Part shown: piece by piece, positions 60,575 through 64,000 of the stretch | Numbering within the stretch: position 1 is the first letter of the stretch | How the letters are laid out: every line of letters starts with the position of its first letter | Source: Geopseudomonas sagittaria | Lineage (GTDB): Bacteria; Pseudomonadota; Gammaproteobacteria; Pseudomonadales; Pseudomonadaceae | Direction: 5' to 3' | DNA length: 64,000 nt | Assembly (NCBI RefSeq): GCF_900115715.1 | Contig: NZ_FOXM01000006.1 | Span: forward strand, 236,366 to 300,365 | Position numbers and translations under genes: made by a program | The notes under the pieces: generated by a model | Told to the model about the DNA's origin: nothing | Seen by the model: the letters and a program-made list of their open reading frames with translations, nothing else | The model's database searches: none

Positions 60575-61762
60575 ATGAATCAGCGTGAAGTAGTCATCGT
60601 CAGCGGTGCCCGTACGGCCATCGGCGACTTCGGCGGCAGCCTGAAGGACTTCTCCCCCAGCGATCTGGGCGCCATGGTCGCCCGCGAAGCCCTGCAACGC
60701 GCCCAGGTGAACGGTGACGAGGTCGGCCAGGTGGTGTTCGGCAACGTCATCCATACCGAGCCGGTCGACATGTACATCTCCCGCGTGGTCGCCCTGAAGA
60801 GCGGCGTCAGCGAGCACTCCACCGCCCTGACCGTGAACCGCCTGTGCGGTTCGGGACTGCAGGCCATCGTCAGCGCCGCCCAAGGCATCCTGCTCGGCGA
60901 CGCCGACATCGCCGTCGCCGGCGGTGCCGACTGCATGAGCCGCGCGCCCTACTCCTCCTCGGCGATGCGCTTCGGCGCGCGGATGGGCGACACCGGCATG
61001 ACCGACATGATGATCGGCGCCCTCACCGACCCGCTGCACAAGGTGCACATGGGCATCACCGCCGAGAACGTGCGCCGCACCTACAACATCTCCCGCGAGG
61101 CTCAGGACGCGCTGGCCGTGGAATCCCATCGCCGCGCCGCCCAGGCCATCGAGGAAGGCCGCTTCAAGGAGCAGATCCTGCCGATCACCCTGAAGACCCG
61201 CCGCGGCGAAGTGGTGTTCGACACCGACGAGCACGTGCGCGACAACCTGACCCTCGAGGAGCTGAGCAAGCTCAAGCCGGCCTTCGAGCGCAACGACGGC
61301 AGCGTCACCGCCGGCAACGCCTCCAGCCTCAATGACGGCGCCGCCGCCGTGGTGCTGATGGAGCGCGCCACCGCCGAGCGCCGCGGCCTCAAGCCGATGG
61401 CCCGCCTGGTGTCCTACGCCCTGGCCGGGGTCGATCCGCTGCACATGGGCATCGGCCCGGTGCCGGCGACCAAGCTGGCCCTCGAGCGCGCCGGCCTGAG
61501 CGTGGCCGACCTGGACGTGGTCGAGGCCAACGAGGCCTTCGCCGCCCAGGCCTGCGCGGTCATCCAGGAGCTGGGCCTCGACCCGGCCAAGGTCAACCCC
61601 AACGGCTCGGGCATCTCCCTCGGCCACCCGATCGGCGCCACCGGCGCGATCATCACCCTCAAGGCCCTTCACGAACTGCAGCGCATCGGCGGCCGCTACG
61701 CCCTGGTGACCATGTGCATCGGCGGCGGTCAGGGCATCGCCGCGATCTTCGAGCGCATCTGA
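60575..61762 (+). CDS. Acetyl-CoA C-acyltransferase (thiolase)
   Basis: A 395-residue thiolase catalysing thiolytic cleavage of 3-ketoacyl-CoA, the last step of beta-oxidation (or, in reverse, acetoacetyl-CoA formation). The acyl-accepting Cys91 is in [17 protein letters not shown]; His is in [11 protein letters not shown] and [12 protein letters not shown], and the second Cys in [18 protein letters not shown]. It is co-directional with fadB (36 bases) and etfB (14 bases), forming one operon. Confidence 0.94.
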   Translation: MNQREVVIVSGARTAIGDFGGSLKDFSPSDLGAMVAREALQRAQVNGDEVGQVVFGNVIHTEPVDMYISRVVALKSGVSEHSTALTVNRLCGSGLQAIVSAAQGILLGDADIAVAGGADCMSRAPYSSSAMRFGARMGDTGMTDMMIGALTDPLHKVHMGITAENVRRTYNISREAQDALAVESHRRAAQAIEEGRFKEQILPITLKTRRGEVVFDTDEHVRDNLTLEELSKLKPAFERNDGSVTAGNASSLNDGAAAVVLMERATAERRGLKPMARLVSYALAGVDPLHMGIGPVPATKLALERAGLSVADLDVVEANEAFAAQACAVIQELGLDPAKVNPNGSGISLGHPIGATGAIITLKALHELQRIGGRYALVTMCIGGGQGIAAIFERI

Positions 61763-61776
61763 GAGAGGACACGTCC

Positions 61777-62526
61777 ATGAAAGTACTGGTCGCGGTAAAG
61801 CGCGTGGTCGATTACAACGTCAAGGTCCGCGTCAAGGCGGACAACAGCGGCGTCGACCTGGCCAACGTCAAGATGGCGATGAACCCCTTCTGCGAGATCG
61901 CCGTGGAAGAAGCCGTGCGCCTCAAGGAAAAGGGCATCGCCAGCGAGATCGTCGTGGTCTCCATCGGCCCGGCCACCGCCCAGGAGCAGCTGCGTACCGC
62001 GCTGGCCCTCGGCGCCGACCGCGCCGTGCTGGTCGAGTCCAATGACGAGCTGGGCTCGCTGGCCGTGGCCAAGCTGCTCAAGGCCGTCGTGGACAAGGAG
62101 CAGCCGCAGCTGGTCATCCTCGGCAAGCAGGCCATCGACACCGACAACAACCAGACCGGGCAGATGCTCGGCGCCCTCACCGGCTTCGCCCAGGGCACCT
62201 TCGCCTCCAAGGTCGAGGTCGCCGATGGCAACGCCACCGTCACCCGCGAGATCGACGGCGGCCTGCAGACCGTGGCCCTCAACCTCCCGGCCATCGTCAC
62301 CACCGACCTGCGCCTCAACGAGCCGCGCTACGCCTCCTTGCCCAACATCATGAAAGCCAAGAAGAAGCCGCTGGAGACCGTCACGCCGGATGCGCTCGGC
62401 GTATCCACCGCCTCCACGGTGAAGATGCTCAAGGTCGAGGCCCCAGCCGCGCGCAGCGCCGGCATCAAGGTCAAGTCGGTGGCCGAGCTGGTCGAGAAAC
62501 TGAAGAACGAAGCGAAGGTGATCTGA
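61777..62526 (+). CDS. etfB: Electron transfer flavoprotein beta subunit
   Basis: A 249-residue ETF subunit that binds AMP and, with EtfA, carries electrons from acyl-CoA dehydrogenases to ETF-quinone oxidoreductase. It starts [20 protein letters not shown], with [20 protein letters not shown] and the [20 protein letters not shown] signature. The ATG at 61777 has GAGAGGA upstream. The stop is one base from the etfA ATG, so the subunits are coupled. Confidence 0.97.
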   Translation: MKVLVAVKRVVDYNVKVRVKADNSGVDLANVKMAMNPFCEIAVEEAVRLKEKGIASEIVVVSIGPATAQEQLRTALALGADRAVLVESNDELGSLAVAKLLKAVVDKEQPQLVILGKQAIDTDNNQTGQMLGALTGFAQGTFASKVEVADGNATVTREIDGGLQTVALNLPAIVTTDLRLNEPRYASLPNIMKAKKKPLETVTPDALGVSTASTVKMLKVEAPAARSAGIKVKSVAELVEKLKNEAKVI

Positions 62527-62527
62527 G

Positions 62528-63463
62528 ATGGCAATCCTGGTAATCGCTGAACACAACAACAGTGCCCTGGCTGCCGCCACCCTCAACACCGTGGCTGCCG
62601 CAGCCCAGATCGGCGGCGACATCCACCTGCTGGTCGCCGGCCAAGGCTGCGGCGCGGTGGCCGAAGCCGCCGCCCAGGTCGCCGGCGTCGCCAAGGTGCT
62701 GCTCGCCGACAACGCCGCCTTCGCCCACCAGCTGCCGGAGAACGTCGCGCCGCTGATCGTCGAGCTGGCTCGTGGTGCCTACAGCCACGTGCTGGCGCCG
62801 GCCACCACCAACGGCAAGAACTACCTGCCGCGCGTCGCCGCCCTGCTCGACGTCGAGCAGATCTCCGAGATCGTCAAGGTCGTCTCGGCCGACACCTTCC
62901 AGCGGCCGATCTACGCCGGCAACGCCATCGCCACCGTGCAGTCTTCGGCCAGCGTCAAGGTGATCACCGTGCGCAGCACCGGCTTCGACGCCGTGGCCGC
63001 CGCGGGTGGCAGCGCCGCCATCGAAGCCGTCGGCGCCGCCTGCAATGCCGGCATCTCCAGCTTCGTCGGCGAGGAGCTGGCCAAGTCCGAGCGTCCCGAG
63101 CTGACCGCCGCCAAGGTGGTGATCTCCGGCGGCCGCGGCCTGCAGAACGGCGACAACTTCCAGCTGCTCTACGGCCTGGCCGACAAGCTTGGCGCCGCCG
63201 TGGGTGCCTCGCGCGCCGCGGTGGACGCCGGCTTCGTGCCCAACGACATGCAGGTCGGCCAGACCGGCAAGATAGTCGCGCCGCAGCTGTACATCGCCGT
63301 CGGCATCAGCGGCGCCATCCAGCACCTGGCCGGCATGAAGGACTCCAAGGTGATCGTGGCGATCAACAAGGACGAGGAGGCGCCGATCTTCCAGGTGGCC
63401 GACTACGGCCTGGTCGCCGACCTGTTCGAGGCCGTGCCGGAGCTGTCTAGTCTGCTTGGCTGA
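62528..63463 (+). CDS. etfA: Electron transfer flavoprotein alpha subunit
   Basis: A 311-residue FAD-binding ETF subunit. The N-terminal domain begins [20 protein letters not shown]. The C-terminal FAD domain has [40 protein letters not shown] and [20 protein letters not shown]. It pairs with EtfB. A terminator follows 60 bases downstream, before the ETF-quinone oxidoreductase gene. Confidence 0.97.
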   Translation: MAILVIAEHNNSALAAATLNTVAAAAQIGGDIHLLVAGQGCGAVAEAAAQVAGVAKVLLADNAAFAHQLPENVAPLIVELARGAYSHVLAPATTNGKNYLPRVAALLDVEQISEIVKVVSADTFQRPIYAGNAIATVQSSASVKVITVRSTGFDAVAAAGGSAAIEAVGAACNAGISSFVGEELAKSERPELTAAKVVISGGRGLQNGDNFQLLYGLADKLGAAVGASRAAVDAGFVPNDMQVGQTGKIVAPQLYIAVGISGAIQHLAGMKDSKVIVAINKDEEAPIFQVADYGLVADLFEAVPELSSLLG

Positions 63464-63522
63464 TTCGCCAGGCGGCACCAGCAACTATTGTTGCCGCCGG
63501 CACTCAGCGTGCACTCGAGGAC

Positions 63523-63550
63523 ATGGGCAACCCACGGGTTGCCCATTTTC
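63523..63550 (+). terminator. Rho-independent terminator after etfA
   Basis: ATGGGCAACCC (63523-63533) pairs with GGGTTGCCCAT (63536-63546), followed by TTTCC. It ends the fadB-thiolase-etfBA transcript before the ETF-QO gene. Confidence 0.85.
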
Positions 63551-63590
63551 CTGCCTGCCGGTTTTCTGCGAAGAAATTTGAGGTCACGAA

Positions 63591-64000
63591 ATGCAACGCG
63601 AATACATGGAATTCGACGTGGTCATCGTCGGCGCCGGTCCTGCCGGACTTTCCGCCGCCTGCCGCCTGAAGCAGAAGGCCGCCGAAGCCGGCCAGGAGCT
63701 CAGCGTCTGCGTGGTGGAAAAAGGCTCCGAAGTCGGCGCCCACATCCTCTCCGGCGCGGTGTTCGAGCCGCGCGCGCTCAATGAGCTGTTCCCCGACTGG
63801 AAGGCCCTCGGCGCCCCGCTGCATACCCCGGTGAAACGCGACGACATCTACCTGCTGAAGAGCAGCGAGGCCGCCAGCAAGATCCCCGACTTCCTTGTGC
63901 CGAAGACCATGCACAACGAAGGCAACTACATCATCTCGCTGGGCAACCTGTGCCGCTGGCTGGCCCAGCAGGCCGAGAATCTGGGCGTCGAGATCTACCC
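63591..64000 (+). CDS. ETF-ubiquinone oxidoreductase, N-terminal part (cut by window edge)
   Basis: About 136 codons are visible: MQREYMEFDVVIVGAGPAGL is an FAD-binding N-terminus with GAGPAG at residues 14-19, followed by EKGSEVGAHILSGAVFEPRA, a hallmark of ETF-QO (ETFDH). The enzyme passes electrons from EtfAB to ubiquinone at the inner membrane. It completes the electron route from the beta-oxidation genes upstream. The rest lies outside the window. Confidence 0.93.
   Translation, partial: MQREYMEFDVVIVGAGPAGLSAACRLKQKAAEAGQELSVCVVEKGSEVGAHILSGAVFEPRALNELFPDWKALGAPLHTPVKRDDIYLLKSSEAASKIPDFLVPKTMHNEGNYIISLGNLCRWLAQQAENLGVEIY

Overview
The window is about 64 kb of GC-rich gammaproteobacterial chromosome that looks like Pseudomonas (Pseudomonadaceae). 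The main reasons are a complete fap functional-amyloid operon, a Pseudomonas-type cis-trans fatty-acid isomerase gene (cti), nfuA, cobalamin-dependent metH, a 375-residue PrpC-type citrate synthase, acnB and phhB, plus CACGCTCCGCGT-type palindromic repeats upstream of metH. No tRNA, rRNA, CRISPR array, insertion sequence or prophage was seen. The only signs of gene decay are one frameshifted membrane-protein gene and one antitoxin remnant.

Layout. 1-2.6 kb: housekeeping and unknown genes (DUF1294, uppP, an unknown protein, DUF3429). 2.9-9.7 kb: fapABCDEF with a near-consensus sigma-54 promoter in front and a sigma-54 activator with a VpsR-like N-terminus behind. 9.8-17 kb: nfuA, cti, metH, DUF1883. 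17.3-20.2 kb: small unknown genes, a frameshifted gene, a HigA-like remnant and a Sel1-repeat protein. 20.5-26.7 kb: four co-directional genes, DUF4105, a PlpD-type patatin/beta-barrel phospholipase, DUF2252 and a FadL-family porin. 26.7-37.1 kb: a minus-strand run of RND efflux genes (MFP-RND-OMF) continuing into two solute-binding proteins, an ArsB/NhaD-like permease and a lipoprotein. 37.3-39 kb: DUF4239 and DUF3313. 39.3-46.6 kb: a tight plus-strand run of AI-2E permease, NodT OMF, HlyD, DUF2955, a K+ channel, GrxB and a leucine-rich-repeat protein kinase. 46.7-51.3 kb: phhB, pirin, YcaC-like hydrolase, an OmpA-like lipoprotein and an unknown lipoprotein. 51.6-64 kb: prpC, acnB, a MalT-like (LAL) LuxR regulator, a FadB-type enzyme, thiolase, etfB, etfA and the start of an ETF-quinone oxidoreductase gene.

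How the genes fit together. The fap block looks self-contained: sigma-54 promoter, six structural/export genes, a hairpin after the major fibre gene, a terminator and an adjacent enhancer-binding protein. The last 12 kb forms a fatty-acyl and propionyl catabolic block. The LAL regulator lies directly upstream of fadB. The fadB and prpC upstream regions share a three-part element (two TCCACCC direct repeats 12 bp apart, then GCTTGCTAAAAA at identical spacing), which suggests one regulator controls both beta-oxidation and methylcitrate entry. This shared element and the fap/VpsR-like arrangement are the most noteworthy regulatory observations. The two efflux-containing gene runs with unusual passenger genes are the best candidates for poorly described multi-gene systems.
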